A program made the position numbers and the translations under genes. This document shows positions 1 to 8,236 of a stretch of 64,000 bases of DNA, piece by piece. A model generated the notes under the pieces. It was given only the letters and a program-made list of their open reading frames with translations, made no database searches and was not told the DNA's origin. The DNA is taken from positions 76,717 to 140,716 of the forward strand of contig CAWGTU010000004.1 of the NCBI GenBank assembly GCA_963825635.1, in the 5' to 3' direction. Within the stretch, counting starts at the first letter, position 1. Each line of letters opens with the position of its first letter. Origin of the DNA: JAOUEA01 sp963825635. Lineage in GTDB: Bacteria; Actinomycetota; UBA4738; HRBIN12.

Positions 1-196
1 GCGATCACGATCGGCACAATCGTGCGGCGCTCGGGCTGGTCGGAACCCTCGGGCGGCAGACCCTCCCCCCCTCCGCCCGAGCCCGGGGGCGGCGGCATCG
101 GCGAGCCGCCCGACGGCACGGGGGCAGGGGGATCGACGACGTCGCTCCCTCGTGGGCGCCCTCCACGATCGCCTCGCCGAGCTCGTCGAGCGGCAT
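1..196 (-). CDS. Partial hypothetical protein after lysC, possibly frameshifted
   Basis: The gene runs off the left edge. An ATG at 196-194, four bases after the lysC stop, opens MPLDELGEAIVEGAHEG, but this frame then becomes arginine-rich and stops near position 5. A different frame looks coding from about 148 to the edge: it reads SDVVDPPAPVPSGG, a proline/glycine linker, then QPERRTIVPIVI, which resembles the beginning of a membrane anchor. Joining the two segments needs one extra base near 144-152. Alternatively the true start is the GTG at 119-117 in the second frame. In many actinobacteria asd follows lysC; what is visible here does not resemble Asd. Function unknown. Confidence 0.4.
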
Positions 197-200
197 GAGG

Positions 201-1448
201 TCAGCCCGTGGGGATGTCGGGCGACGAGCCCGACCGGTCGAGCGCGAAGCGCTCGTGCACGACGCGCACCGCACGCTGGCCGTCGCCGGCCCTGATCACG
301 CACGAGATGCGGATCGGCGACGTCGAGATCATCTCGATGTTGATGCCCTCACCCGCGAGCGAGTCGAACATGTCGGCGGCGACCCCCGGATGGCTCTTCA
401 TCCCCGCGCCGACGAGCGAGAGCTTCGCGATGTCGTCGTCGATCGTGTAGGCGTCTGCCCCGATCTCCTTCACGAGCCGTTCCATCACGCCGTGCACGCG
501 GGGAAGGTCGACCCGGGGGGCGGTGAACGAGAGGTCGGTGGCGCCCGCGTGCGACACGTTCTGCACGATCATGTCGATCGAGATGGCATCGTCGGCGATC
601 GCCTTGAACACCGTGGCGGCGACGCCGGGCCGGTCGGGCACACGCTCGAGCGTCACCTTCGCCTCATCGGTGTCGAGCGCGACCCCGGAGATCAACACAC
701 CTTCCATCGGCTCCTCCACTTCCCGGATCCAGGTGCCCGGCTCGTCCTCGAACGAGGACCGGACGTGCAGCTGCACGCCGGTTCGCCGCGCGTACTCGAC
801 CGATCGGGACTGCAGCACGGTGGCCCCCGCGGCGGCCATCTCCAGCATCTCGTCGTAGCTCACCACGTCGAGCTTGCGAGCCCGAGGCTCGATCCGCGGG
901 TCGGTCGTGAAGACACCCGCGACGTCTGTGTAGATCTCGCAGACACCGGCCCCGATCGCCGCCGCCATCGCCACCGCCGTGAGGTCGGAGCCACCCCGCC
1001 CCAGCGTCGTGATCTCGTACTGACTCATGCTCAGCCCCTGGAAGCCGGCGAGCACCACGACGTTGCCGGACCCGAGCGCCTCCAGGATACGCTTGGGCCT
1101 GATCTCGACGATCCTCGCCGAGCCGTGCTGCGTGTCGGTCATGATGCCGGCCTGCGAGCCCGTGTAGCTCGCCGCCCTGCATCCCCGAGCGTTGATCGCG
1201 ATCCCCAACAGCGACATCGCGATGCGCTCCCCCGCCGTGAGCAACATGTCGAGCTCACGAGGGTCGGGCACGGTTGCGATCTCGTTCGCCATCGCGAGCA
1301 GCTCGTCGGTGGTGTGGCCCATCGCCGAGACGACGACCACCACGTCGTTGCCGCCCTCGCGCGCACGCACGACCCGGTCGGCCACCGCCAGGATCCTCTC
1401 GACCGATCCGACGGACGTGCCGCCGTACTTCTGCACGATGATGGGCAT
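201..1448 (-). CDS. lysC: Aspartate kinase (aspartokinase)
   Basis: 415 residues, normal for the family. The enzyme phosphorylates L-aspartate, the first step towards lysine/diaminopimelate, threonine and methionine. The N-terminal amino-acid-kinase domain starts MPIIVQKYGGTSVGS with the KYGGTS nucleotide/substrate motif at residues 7-12, and TTLGRGGSD lies mid-domain. Two C-terminal ACT domains follow (KVTLERVPDRPGVAATVF and AKLSLVGAGMKSHPGV), the regulatory sites for lysine/threonine feedback in this family. The ATG at 1448 is chosen because it opens the conserved N-terminus; reading further upstream gives no similarity. It lies 41 bases after the S9 peptidase gene and is probably co-transcribed with it. 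An internal start may give a separate regulatory subunit (see 705-717). Confidence 0.97.
   Translation of the reverse strand: MPIIVQKYGGTSVGSVERILAVADRVVRAREGGNDVVVVVSAMGHTTDELLAMANEIATVPDPRELDMLLTAGERIAMSLLGIAINARGCRAASYTGSQAGIMTDTQHGSARIVEIRPKRILEALGSGNVVVLAGFQGLSMSQYEITTLGRGGSDLTAVAMAAAIGAGVCEIYTDVAGVFTTDPRIEPRARKLDVVSYDEMLEMAAAGATVLQSRSVEYARRTGVQLHVRSSFEDEPGTWIREVEEPMEGVLISGVALDTDEAKVTLERVPDRPGVAATVFKAIADDAISIDMIVQNVSHAGATDLSFTAPRVDLPRVHGVMERLVKEIGADAYTIDDDIAKLSLVGAGMKSHPGVAADMFDSLAGEGINIEMISTSPIRISCVIRAGDGQRAVRVVHERFALDRSGSSPDIPTG
705..717 (-). promoter_or_regulatory. Internal RBS and ATG within lysC (possible beta-subunit start)
   Basis: A GGAGGAG at 717-711 sits three bases before an in-frame ATG at 707-705, which opens MEGVLISGVALDTDEAKV at the start of the ACT region. 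Translation from here would give a 168-residue product made only of the two ACT domains. In Corynebacterium, Mycobacterium and Bacillus, lysC makes a beta subunit of about this size from such an internal start. The site is seen directly; its use is inferred. Confidence 0.5.
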
Positions 1449-1489
1449 GCCGGGGTTGGCTCCTGTCGCCGCCGGTGTCGACGTCGAGT

Positions 1490-3577
1490 CTATCCGGGGG
1501 GGCTCGGCCGTCCGGCAACGCCGAGCGCACGACGCAAGAAGTCCACCTCGATCTGGAGCATCGCCTCGGCAGCAGCGGGATCGGTGGGGCGGTGGGTGAT
1601 GCCGCTCAGGGGGATGAAGGAGTGTGGGCGACCGGCTTCCATGAGCGCCTTCGACATGCGCAGGGAGTGCGCCGCGTACACGTTGTCGTCGGCCAGGCCG
1701 TGGATCAGCAGCAGCTCGCCCTGCAGGTTCGGCGCATCGGGGATCAGGTCGGCGTTCGCGTACGCCTCGGCGTGGGTGTCGGGCATGCCGAGGTAACGCT
1801 CCGTGTAGTGCGTGTCGTACAGACGCATGTCGGTGACCGGGGCGCCGGAGATGCCGGCGTGGAACACGTCGGGCCGGCGGAGCAGCGCGCCGAGGGTCAG
1901 GTAGCCGCCGTACGACCAGCCGCGGATCGCCACCCGAGAGAGATCGAGGAACGGGTGTCCCTCGGCCGCGGCGTGCAGGCCATCCACTTGATCCTCGAGC
2001 GCGTGATCGAGGTAGTTGCTGTGCACGGACTGTTCCCATGACACGCCCCGGTACGGGGTGCCTCGACCGTCGATCACGAGCACGGCGAACCCCTGGTCGG
2101 CGAGCCACTGCGATTCGAGCAGCGGCCGCTGAGCACGTACCACCCGTCCGAAGTGCGGACCCCCGTACGGATCGAGCAGCACCGGAAGCGGCTGCGAGGG
2201 CTCCCGACCCGACGGGACGAACATCGCCGTCCTCAGATCGCGCGAACCCGTCGAGAGGAACGTCGGTCGGCCGGTGATGACCGGGGTCTCAGCCACTCGG
2301 TCGAACGTGTGGAGGGTCCCGCCGTCATGGACCAGCCGCACGGTCGGCAGCGGCTCGGTGGCCGATTCGCTCACGAGCACGGCGAGATCGCCGCCGACCA
2401 CCGCTCCATGCTGACCTTCACCGTCGCTCACCTGCACCGGCGTCGCGTCGGGTGCCATCCGCCACACGTGCAGCTCCGTCGGCTCCGGGGTTCCCAGGAA
2501 CCACACGGCGTCGCCAGCCTCGAGCACGGAGTCGACCTGGAGCCCGACGGGAGAGGCGGGTTCGTCGTCGATCAGCAGCATGCGCGTATCGGCGCGGTGC
2601 CCCACCGTCAGCAGGCGGCCGCCCGGCAGCCATGTCGGCACACCCGGCGTCACGTGCGTCCACCGGTCGTCGTGGTCCCGCCAGACGACCTCGGTCGCCC
2701 CGGTGTCCGGATCGATCGCCAGCACCTGCACGTCGCGTTGATCGCGCGACTGCACCAGCGCCAACGGAGGGCCCTCCTCGGTCCACGACACGGCGACCAC
2801 GTACTCGAACCCCGCCCGATCCCACGCCACGTCGACCCGTGAGCCGTCGACGCCCAGCACGTGCAGGGTCACGATTGCGTTCGGGGTGCCTGCCTGCGGG
2901 TATCGAACGACGCGAGGCGCAGCCGCAGGATCGATCGGCGAGGCGATGTGCCACACCTGCACCGGACGGTCGTCGACCCGGCAGGCGATCAACCGCTCGC
3001 CGTCGGGCGCCCACCAGTGCCCGCGCCGCCGCTCCATCTCCTCGGCGGCGATGAACTCCGCGACACCCCATCGCACGTCGGGGTCCTCATCGTCGGCGAG
3101 CAGCACGTCGTCACCCGTGGCGAGGTCGAGCACTCGCAGGGATCCGCCCGCCTCGTATGCGACCCGGCCACCGTCGCGCGAGAGCCTCGGATCGAACGGC
3201 GCTCCCCGCGTCGTGAGCGTTCGCGCCGCCCCGGTGACGAGATCCACATGCATCAACCCGTCGCTCGACACGAACACCGCCGACCGCACGTCGCGATCGG
3301 TCGTGTACGACGTGACCCCGCTCTGCTTCTCACCCGTGCGTTCGCGCCGGTCGATCTCTTCCTGCGAGAGGCGCTCCTCGGCGCCGGCTGGATGGAAGAC
3401 CTCGCGCTCCGCCCTCCCGTCGACATCGAGCACCCACAGCCCGGCCACCGGGTCGTCGCCGGCCCTCGAACGCAGGAACGCCACCCGCGATCCGTCGTCG
3501 GCGATCGTGAACGCGCGGGGAAGTCCGAGATTGAAGTTGCGGGTGCGCGCGGCCTGACGCGGATACGAATCGCTCAT
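1490..3577 (-). CDS. S9-family prolyl oligopeptidase / dipeptidyl-peptidase-like serine peptidase
   Basis: 695 residues without a signal peptide, so probably cytoplasmic. The N-terminal two thirds is a beta-propeller of the DPP-IV/acylaminoacyl-peptidase type, with repeated W/D-rich blades such as AGLWVLDVDG and DPDTGATEVVW. The C-terminal third is an alpha/beta hydrolase: nucleophile motif GWSYGG (Ser about 555), Asp about 630 in HGLADDN and His about 662 in SGITHR. Near the propeller, RWGVAEFIAAEEMERR resembles the glutamate pair that anchors the substrate amino terminus in DPP-IV enzymes. The start overlaps the MOSC stop as ATGA, implying translational coupling, and lysC follows. The substrate is unknown. 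Confidence 0.93.
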   Translation of the reverse strand: MSDSYPRQAARTRNFNLGLPRAFTIADDGSRVAFLRSRAGDDPVAGLWVLDVDGRAEREVFHPAGAEERLSQEEIDRRERTGEKQSGVTSYTTDRDVRSAVFVSSDGLMHVDLVTGAARTLTTRGAPFDPRLSRDGGRVAYEAGGSLRVLDLATGDDVLLADDEDPDVRWGVAEFIAAEEMERRRGHWWAPDGERLIACRVDDRPVQVWHIASPIDPAAAPRVVRYPQAGTPNAIVTLHVLGVDGSRVDVAWDRAGFEYVVAVSWTEEGPPLALVQSRDQRDVQVLAIDPDTGATEVVWRDHDDRWTHVTPGVPTWLPGGRLLTVGHRADTRMLLIDDEPASPVGLQVDSVLEAGDAVWFLGTPEPTELHVWRMAPDATPVQVSDGEGQHGAVVGGDLAVLVSESATEPLPTVRLVHDGGTLHTFDRVAETPVITGRPTFLSTGSRDLRTAMFVPSGREPSQPLPVLLDPYGGPHFGRVVRAQRPLLESQWLADQGFAVLVIDGRGTPYRGVSWEQSVHSNYLDHALEDQVDGLHAAAEGHPFLDLSRVAIRGWSYGGYLTLGALLRRPDVFHAGISGAPVTDMRLYDTHYTERYLGMPDTHAEAYANADLIPDAPNLQGELLLIHGLADDNVYAAHSLRMSKALMEAGRPHSFIPLSGITHRPTDPAAAEAMLQIEVDFLRRALGVAGRPSPPG

Positions 3578-4119
3578 GCGGGAGCCGGTTGCGAGCTCTT
3601 CCTCACGATGTCACCGACGCGGACGATGCCGCCCTGCACCACCCTCGCGTTCATCCCTCGAAGGCGCGCGGCCCGGCCCTCGGCCGAGTTCACGAACCGC
3701 AGCGCCTCGGCCCCGAACCGCGCGGAGAACTTCGCGCACCCCGTGTGCGGCTTCGCGCTGACCTCGAGCAGCACGTCGCCGATGTGCAACCGGCTGCCGG
3801 GAGGCAGGTTCTCCACGCCGAGGTCCAGGTCGACGTAGAGCTGATCGCCGGCGAGCGGCCATCGATCGACGTCGCCCGCGAGCAACGCGACGCAGCGCGC
3901 ATTCATCAGCGTCACCTCGGCCTCGGGTGACGGCTTCGGCTCCGAGACCCACCGGTCGCCCACGACGCCCCTCCCCCGCTCGATCCGCGCCTCGGCCACG
4001 ACCTCGCGCTTGTCCTCGGTGGGTCGCCGCACGACCATCTCGACCCTGCCCTCGTCACGCGGCGACCCCAGGATGTGCGCCAGGCCCCCCTGCAGTTCGT
4101 CGATCCCGAGCGCGGTCAT
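3574..4119 (-). CDS. MOSC domain-containing protein
   Basis: 181 residues. MOSC domains occur in molybdenum-cofactor sulfurase C-termini and in YiiM/YuaD-type proteins that handle Mo-bound sulfur or reduce N-hydroxylated compounds. The conserved cysteine lies in SAKPHTGCAKFSARFG, and LMNARCVALLAG and GDQLYVDLDL are typical upstream segments. Start: ATG at 4119 preceded by GAAGGAAGGGG. First gene of a minus-strand group (MOSC, S9 peptidase, lysC), with the S9 start overlapping its stop. It is divergent from the alcohol dehydrogenase across 53 bases. Family assignment is firm; the substrate is not known. Confidence 0.88.
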   Translation of the reverse strand: MTALGIDELQGGLAHILGSPRDEGRVEMVVRRPTEDKREVVAEARIERGRGVVGDRWVSEPKPSPEAEVTLMNARCVALLAGDVDRWPLAGDQLYVDLDLGVENLPPGSRLHIGDVLLEVSAKPHTGCAKFSARFGAEALRFVNSAEGRAARLRGMNARVVQGGIVRVGDIVRKSSQPAPA

Positions 4120-4160
4120 CCCGAGGCCCCTTCCTTCGGTCCTGAGAGCACGCTCGAACG

Positions 4161-4166
4161 TACCAT
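4161..4166 (+). promoter_or_regulatory. -10 hexamer TACCAT of a probable leaderless promoter
   Basis: TACCAT followed by six bases and the ATG of the alcohol dehydrogenase at 4173. The predicted transcription start coincides with the A of the ATG, and no ribosome-binding site is visible. Confidence 0.55.
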
Positions 4167-4172
4167 CGCGGG

Positions 4173-5195
4173 ATGCGCGCCTGGCTCCTCCACGACTCGG
4201 ACGGCCCCGGCTCGTACGTGCTCGACGAGGTGTCCGAGTCGGAGCCCGGCCCGGGTGAGGTGCGCGTGGCGTTGCACGCGTCGGCCCTGAACCACCTCGA
4301 CCTCTGGGTGGCCCGAGGCATGCCGGCCCCGCCATCGTTCCCGCACGTGAGCGGGGCCGACGGCGCCGGGGTCGTCGACGCGGTGGGCGACGGGGTCGAC
4401 GACCTGCGGACCGGCGACGAGGTGGTGATCGACCCGTCGACCTCGTGTGGCGCATGCCCCGCGTGCGCCCGCGGCGACGTGCCGTTCTGTCGGGACTTCC
4501 GCATCGTGGGCGAACACCGCTGGGGCACCCATGCCGACGCCGTGGTCGTGCCCGCCGAGAACGTGCGCTCGAAGCCTGCCTCGCTTTCCTGGGAAGCCGC
4601 CGCGGCGACCGGGCTCGTGACGTCGTCGGCGCTGCGGATGCTGCGCCGCGCCCGGTTCGAGCCCGGCGCCGACGTCCTCGTCGTGGGCGTCGGCGGGGGC
4701 ACCTCGACGGCCGCGTTCCTCCTGGCAGGTGCGCTCGGAGCGCGCCGGCTGTGGGTGACGACGCGGGAGGTCGCCAAGCTCCGATGGGCAGCGGACCACG
4801 GGGCGACCGGCGGCTGGCGAACGTCGGAGCCATTCGATGAGCTCGTCCGAGCCGAGACCGACGGCCGAGGCGTCGACATCGTCGTCGACAACGTCGGCAC
4901 GCTCACGTTCGACCGCTCGCTGCGATCGCTCGCGAGGGGCGGACGGCTCGTCACGAACGGCTCGACCACGGGCCGCACGGCCGAGTTCCACCTCCCGACC
5001 TTGTTCTGGCGCCAGCTCGAGGTGATCGGCGCCACCATGAACGACCATCAGGAGTTCGCCGACGCGATGCAGCTCGTCGGCAGCGGGGCGATCGAGATCC
5101 CGATCGACGCGACGTTCGGCTTCGAGGAGTTCCCCGCTGCGCTCGAGCGACTCGAGGCGGGGCGTCAGCTCGGCAAGATCGTGCTCACCCGCTGA
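4173..5195 (+). CDS. Zinc-binding alcohol dehydrogenase / quinone oxidoreductase family protein
   Basis: 340 residues, medium-chain dehydrogenase/reductase superfamily. The GroES-like N-terminal half contains LNHLDLWVARG and the structural-zinc lobe CGACPACARGDVPFC (four cysteines). The Rossmann domain has the nucleotide motif GVGGGTSTAAF at about 172-182. The usual GHE after the first catalytic zinc ligand is not seen: the equivalent region reads HVSGADGAG, and the first ligand position carries N-H. A structural-zinc-only member resembling quinone reductases is therefore possible. It probably oxidises an alcohol or reduces a quinone or enone with NAD(P)H; the substrate is unknown. Stands alone, apparently leaderless. 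Confidence 0.87.
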   Translation: MRAWLLHDSDGPGSYVLDEVSESEPGPGEVRVALHASALNHLDLWVARGMPAPPSFPHVSGADGAGVVDAVGDGVDDLRTGDEVVIDPSTSCGACPACARGDVPFCRDFRIVGEHRWGTHADAVVVPAENVRSKPASLSWEAAAATGLVTSSALRMLRRARFEPGADVLVVGVGGGTSTAAFLLAGALGARRLWVTTREVAKLRWAADHGATGGWRTSEPFDELVRAETDGRGVDIVVDNVGTLTFDRSLRSLARGGRLVTNGSTTGRTAEFHLPTLFWRQLEVIGATMNDHQEFADAMQLVGSGAIEIPIDATFGFEEFPAALERLEAGRQLGKIVLTR

Positions 5196-5320
5196 CTCGA
5201 GGGAACCGGGAGCACGCCTCGAGCGTCACACCCCTGTCACACGCCCACGCTCCCGCGGCATGACCGGTCGGACGGACACCGCACGACCCCGCCCGCGGGA
5301 CGGACACGAGAGGTGAGGCC

Positions 5321-5908
5321 GTGCCCGAAGAGCGCACCGACACGGAACTGCTGATCGCCTCGCGCACCGAGCCCGAGGCCTTCACCGAGCTGTACCGGCG
5401 TCACGCCGAGGACCTGCTGCGCTACTTCGCGCGGCGCACCCTCGACCCGGAGACCGCCGCCGAGCTCACCGCGGAGACGTTCGCCGAGGCGTTCGCATCG
5501 CGGGCGACCTATCGAGACCAGGGAGTGAACGGCGTGGCATGGCTCTACGGCATCGCGCGGCACCGGCTGGGGCGATTCTTCCGCAACGGCAAGGTCGACG
5601 CTGCCGCCCGCCGCAGGCTCGGCATGCCGGAGCGCGACCTGCCGCCCGAGGACTACGAGCGCATCGAGGACCTGATCGACTTCGCGCCGATCCGCGCGGC
5701 GCTCGCCGAGGCGCTCGAGACGCTCAGCCCCGACCAGCGCGACGCGATGCGCCTGCGCGTGATCGACGGCCTCGGGTACGCCGAGGTCGCCGAGCGCCTG
5801 ACGTGCACCGAACAGAACGCCCGGCAGCGGGTGAGCCGGGGGCTGAGGAAGATCGCGCTGTTGCTGCAGGAGCGGGGGATGCAGCTCACCACGGAGGTGG
5901 AGGCATGA
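5321..5908 (+). CDS. ECF-type RNA polymerase sigma factor
   Basis: 195 residues, GTG start with AGGTGAGG upstream. Region 2 is clear: AFTELYRRHAEDLLRYFARRT followed by a conserved WLYGIARHRLGRFFR. Region 4 contains LSPDQRDAMRLRVIDGLGYAEVAERL and the helix-turn-helix EQNARQRVSRGLRKI. The stop overlaps the start of the next gene (ATGA at 5905-5908), the usual arrangement for an ECF sigma and its membrane anti-sigma partner. The preceding 125 bases contain no gene; an ECF target promoter could lie there but I cannot identify one. The signal sensed is unknown. Confidence 0.93.
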   Translation: MPEERTDTELLIASRTEPEAFTELYRRHAEDLLRYFARRTLDPETAAELTAETFAEAFASRATYRDQGVNGVAWLYGIARHRLGRFFRNGKVDAAARRRLGMPERDLPPEDYERIEDLIDFAPIRAALAEALETLSPDQRDAMRLRVIDGLGYAEVAERLTCTEQNARQRVSRGLRKIALLLQERGMQLTTEVEA

Positions 5909-7098
5909 ACACGGACATCCGCTCGCTCCAGCTGCTGGAACGAGATCTCGAGGCGGTGGCTGCGCATGAGCGCGACCGGCTCGCCTCGATCGATCGGTCG
6001 CTCGACGGTGGCTCCGGCGGACCGCGCCGCCTTCCTCGGCGCGGACGCGGCGGAGGTCACGGGTGGGGCGGCATCGCGGCCGCCCTGGTCGCCGTACTGG
6101 TGCTCGCCGGAGGCATCGGATTCCTGGCACAGGGAGGCTCCGATGAGATGCAGGCGGCCGATGGCGGGATCGCTGAGGTAGGCGACGCCGTCTCGGGCGC
6201 CGACGGTGGCGACGCGGGAGGCGGCGGCTCCGGCCCTCAGGCCACCACGGCCCCGGCCCCTGCCGACGCGCCCGGCGTCGGCGGCGCCAACGACGCTCTG
6301 GTCCCGACCATCGACTCCGGACGTGCAGCCCTTGGGGTCGGGGATGAGGGGGCGCGAGACACAGCCGGGCCCCCCCTGCAAGGCGTCGGCGCCGTGCCCG
6401 AGCAGCAGGGCGACCTGGCGAAGATCATCCGGGACGGCCGCATCGGCATCGTGATCGCCGACGGGTCGTTCTCGAAGGGGGTTGCCGGTGTCACCCAGAT
6501 CGCCCGACGCAACGGCGGGTTCGTGCTCGAGTCGAGCTCGCGCGACGAGCGGAGCGGGGCGTTGACCCTTCGGGTGCCTGCGAAGCGATTCGACGACACG
6601 ATGCTGGCGTTGCGCGCGCTCTCCGGTCAGCTCGACGGCGAGGTCGAGTTCCAGGACATCACGGGACAGGACGTGACCGCCGAGTTCATCGACCTGCAGG
6701 CTCGACTCGACATCCTGAAGGATCGGCGCGAGCTGCTGCTCGACATCCAGGCCGACGCGACGTCGACATCGGAGATCCTGCGGCTCGCCGCGTTGATCGA
6801 CGACGTGCAGCTGCAGATCGAGAACATCCAGGGCCGCTTGAACTTCCTGAAGGACCAGGTCGCCGAGGCGACGATCAAGGTCGAGGTGCGCGAGCGCGAC
6901 GTGCAGGCCGAGGACCCGGGCTCCGACCCCGAGAATCCCAGCCTGGCCGACTCGTTCGAGCTCGCGGTGCAGGGGTTCCTGCGCATCATCGGCGCGGTCG
7001 TCATCGGGCTCGGCTACCTGATCCCGCTCGGCGTGATCGGGCTGATCGGCTGGGGCGTGCTCAGGCTGGTGCGGCGTCGCGATCGCGGAGCCAGCTGA
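5905..7098 (+). CDS. DUF4349 membrane protein, putative partner of the ECF sigma factor
   Basis: 397 residues. A short charged cytoplasmic N-terminus (residues 1-52) precedes a transmembrane segment at about 55-75 (GIAAALVAVLVLAGGIGFLA). An Ala/Gly/Pro-rich extracytoplasmic linker follows to about 170. The DUF4349 core has GRIGIVIADGSFSKGVAGV, ESSSRDERSGALTLRVPAK and a coiled-coil DIQGRL/IENIQGRLNFLK region, and ends in a second transmembrane segment near 355-380 and a basic tail. Translationally coupled to the sigma factor, so an anti-sigma or regulated-effector role is an inference; no zinc-binding anti-sigma motif is present. Its 3' end overlaps the convergent DUF4272-like gene by 38 bases. 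Confidence 0.85.
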   Translation: MNTDIRSLQLLERDLEAVAAHERDRLASIDRSLDGGSGGPRRLPRRGRGGGHGWGGIAAALVAVLVLAGGIGFLAQGGSDEMQAADGGIAEVGDAVSGADGGDAGGGGSGPQATTAPAPADAPGVGGANDALVPTIDSGRAALGVGDEGARDTAGPPLQGVGAVPEQQGDLAKIIRDGRIGIVIADGSFSKGVAGVTQIARRNGGFVLESSSRDERSGALTLRVPAKRFDDTMLALRALSGQLDGEVEFQDITGQDVTAEFIDLQARLDILKDRRELLLDIQADATSTSEILRLAALIDDVQLQIENIQGRLNFLKDQVAEATIKVEVRERDVQAEDPGSDPENPSLADSFELAVQGFLRIIGAVVIGLGYLIPLGVIGLIGWGVLRLVRRRDRGAS

Positions 7099-7627
7099 GC
7101 GCCCGGAATCGTTCGGCCGCCGCCGAGGCCACGTGCGCGTCTTCCCCCGCTCGGCCCTCGGTGGCGCCGAACCAGGCGTCGGCCTCGAGCCAGGCCGCCT
7201 CGATCTGCTCGTCGGGACGCAACCGTCCGTGGGTGCGGAACCCGTCGACCGATCCGTAGCGCGTCACCGCCTCGTCGAGGCGCTGCTGCTCGAACTCCAG
7301 CCCGTACCGCGGCATCTCCTCGAGGTGGGCGAGGGCCCACAGCAGGGTGCCGAGCGCCTCCTTGCGCCACATCGCGTCGGCGACGGCCTCACGGGGCCAG
7401 GAACCCGAGGGTCCCTCGAACAGCCGTCGCTCGGCCTCGGTCACGGCCGGCCATACGGCCTCGCGCTCGAGCCAGTCGTCGGTCTCGCGGCGAGCCGCCT
7501 CTGCCTGACGGATGCGACCGGGGTCGCCCTCGGTCTCGGCCACGACGTACTCGATCGTGCCGCGGCGCACCAACGCGTAGAGCACGAGGGCACGGTCGCT
7601 GACCTCGCCGGCGGAGGGTCTGATCAT
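7061..7627 (-). CDS. DUF4272-like hypothetical protein
   Basis: 188 residues, soluble, rich in Trp, Glu and Arg. ALVLYALVRRGTIEYVV, DDWLEREAVWPAVTEAERRLFEG and WRKEALGTLLWALAHLEEM resemble DUF4272 proteins, whose function is unknown. I recognise the pattern rather than a catalytic motif. It starts 13 bases after recR and is probably the last gene of the dnaX-recR unit. The tail-to-tail overlap with the DUF4349 gene is 38 bases. Confidence 0.7.
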   Translation of the reverse strand: MIRPSAGEVSDRALVLYALVRRGTIEYVVAETEGDPGRIRQAEAARRETDDWLEREAVWPAVTEAERRLFEGPSGSWPREAVADAMWRKEALGTLLWALAHLEEMPRYGLEFEQQRLDEAVTRYGSVDGFRTHGRLRPDEQIEAAWLEADAWFGATEGRAGEDAHVASAAAERFRALSWLRDRDAAPA

Positions 7628-7640
7628 GCAGGGGTGACCC

Positions 7641-8234
7641 TCACATCTCCCGGCGGCCGTCGAGGGCTTGCGAAAGCGTCACCTCGTCGGCGTACTCCAG
7701 GTCGCCGCCGACCGGCAGGCCACTCGCGAGTCGCGTGACTCGAACACCGATCGGCTTCAACAGCGCCGCGACGTACATCGCCGTCGCGTTGCCCTCGAGG
7801 TTGGGGTTCGTCGCGAGGATCACCTCGGTCACGTGGTCGCGCTCCACGCGGTCGAGCAGCTCCTGCACGCGCAGGTCGTCGGGGCCGACGCCGTCGAGCG
7901 GGCTGATCGCACCGCCCAGGATGTGGAAGCGGCCCTTGATCAGCGCCGCCTTCTCGATCGTGGCGGCGTCCTTGGGCTCCTCGACCACACAGAGCAGCGT
8001 GCGGTCGCGGGATTCGTCGCGGCAGATGCGGCAGAGATCGCCCTCGGCGACGTTGCCGCACTCCCTACAGAACGCGATGCGATCTTTCGCCTGCACGATC
8101 GCTGCGGCGAGACGTTTCGCGTCGGCGGGGTCGGCCTTCACGAGCCAGAACGCGAGCCGCTGCGCGGACTTCGGCCCCACGCCGGGAAGCCTGGCCAGCT
8201 CGTCGATCAACTCTTGGATCGGGCCCTCGTACAC
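7641..8234 (-). CDS. recR: Recombination protein RecR
   Basis: 197 residues. RecR acts with RecO (and RecF) to load RecA at gaps in recombinational repair. The helix-hairpin-helix is ELARLPGVGPKSAQRLAFWL, the C4 zinc finger is CRECGNVAEGDLCRICRD at about 56-73, and the Toprim domain follows with LLCVVEEPKDAATIEK and ILATNPNLEGNATAMYV. The GTG start at 8234 lies two bases after the stop of the full-length dnaX reading, so the two are coupled. The usual ybaB between dnaX and recR is absent. Confidence 0.97.
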   Translation of the reverse strand: MYEGPIQELIDELARLPGVGPKSAQRLAFWLVKADPADAKRLAAAIVQAKDRIAFCRECGNVAEGDLCRICRDESRDRTLLCVVEEPKDAATIEKAALIKGRFHILGGAISPLDGVGPDDLRVQELLDRVERDHVTEVILATNPNLEGNATAMYVAALLKPIGVRVTRLASGLPVGGDLEYADEVTLSQALDGRREM

Positions 8235-8236
8235 GA

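Noticed and set aside
195..2041. Long arginine/aspartate-rich plus-strand frames opposite lysC and the S9 peptidase
   Set aside because: Shadows caused by high GC at third codon positions; no family similarity, and the minus-strand genes are clear.
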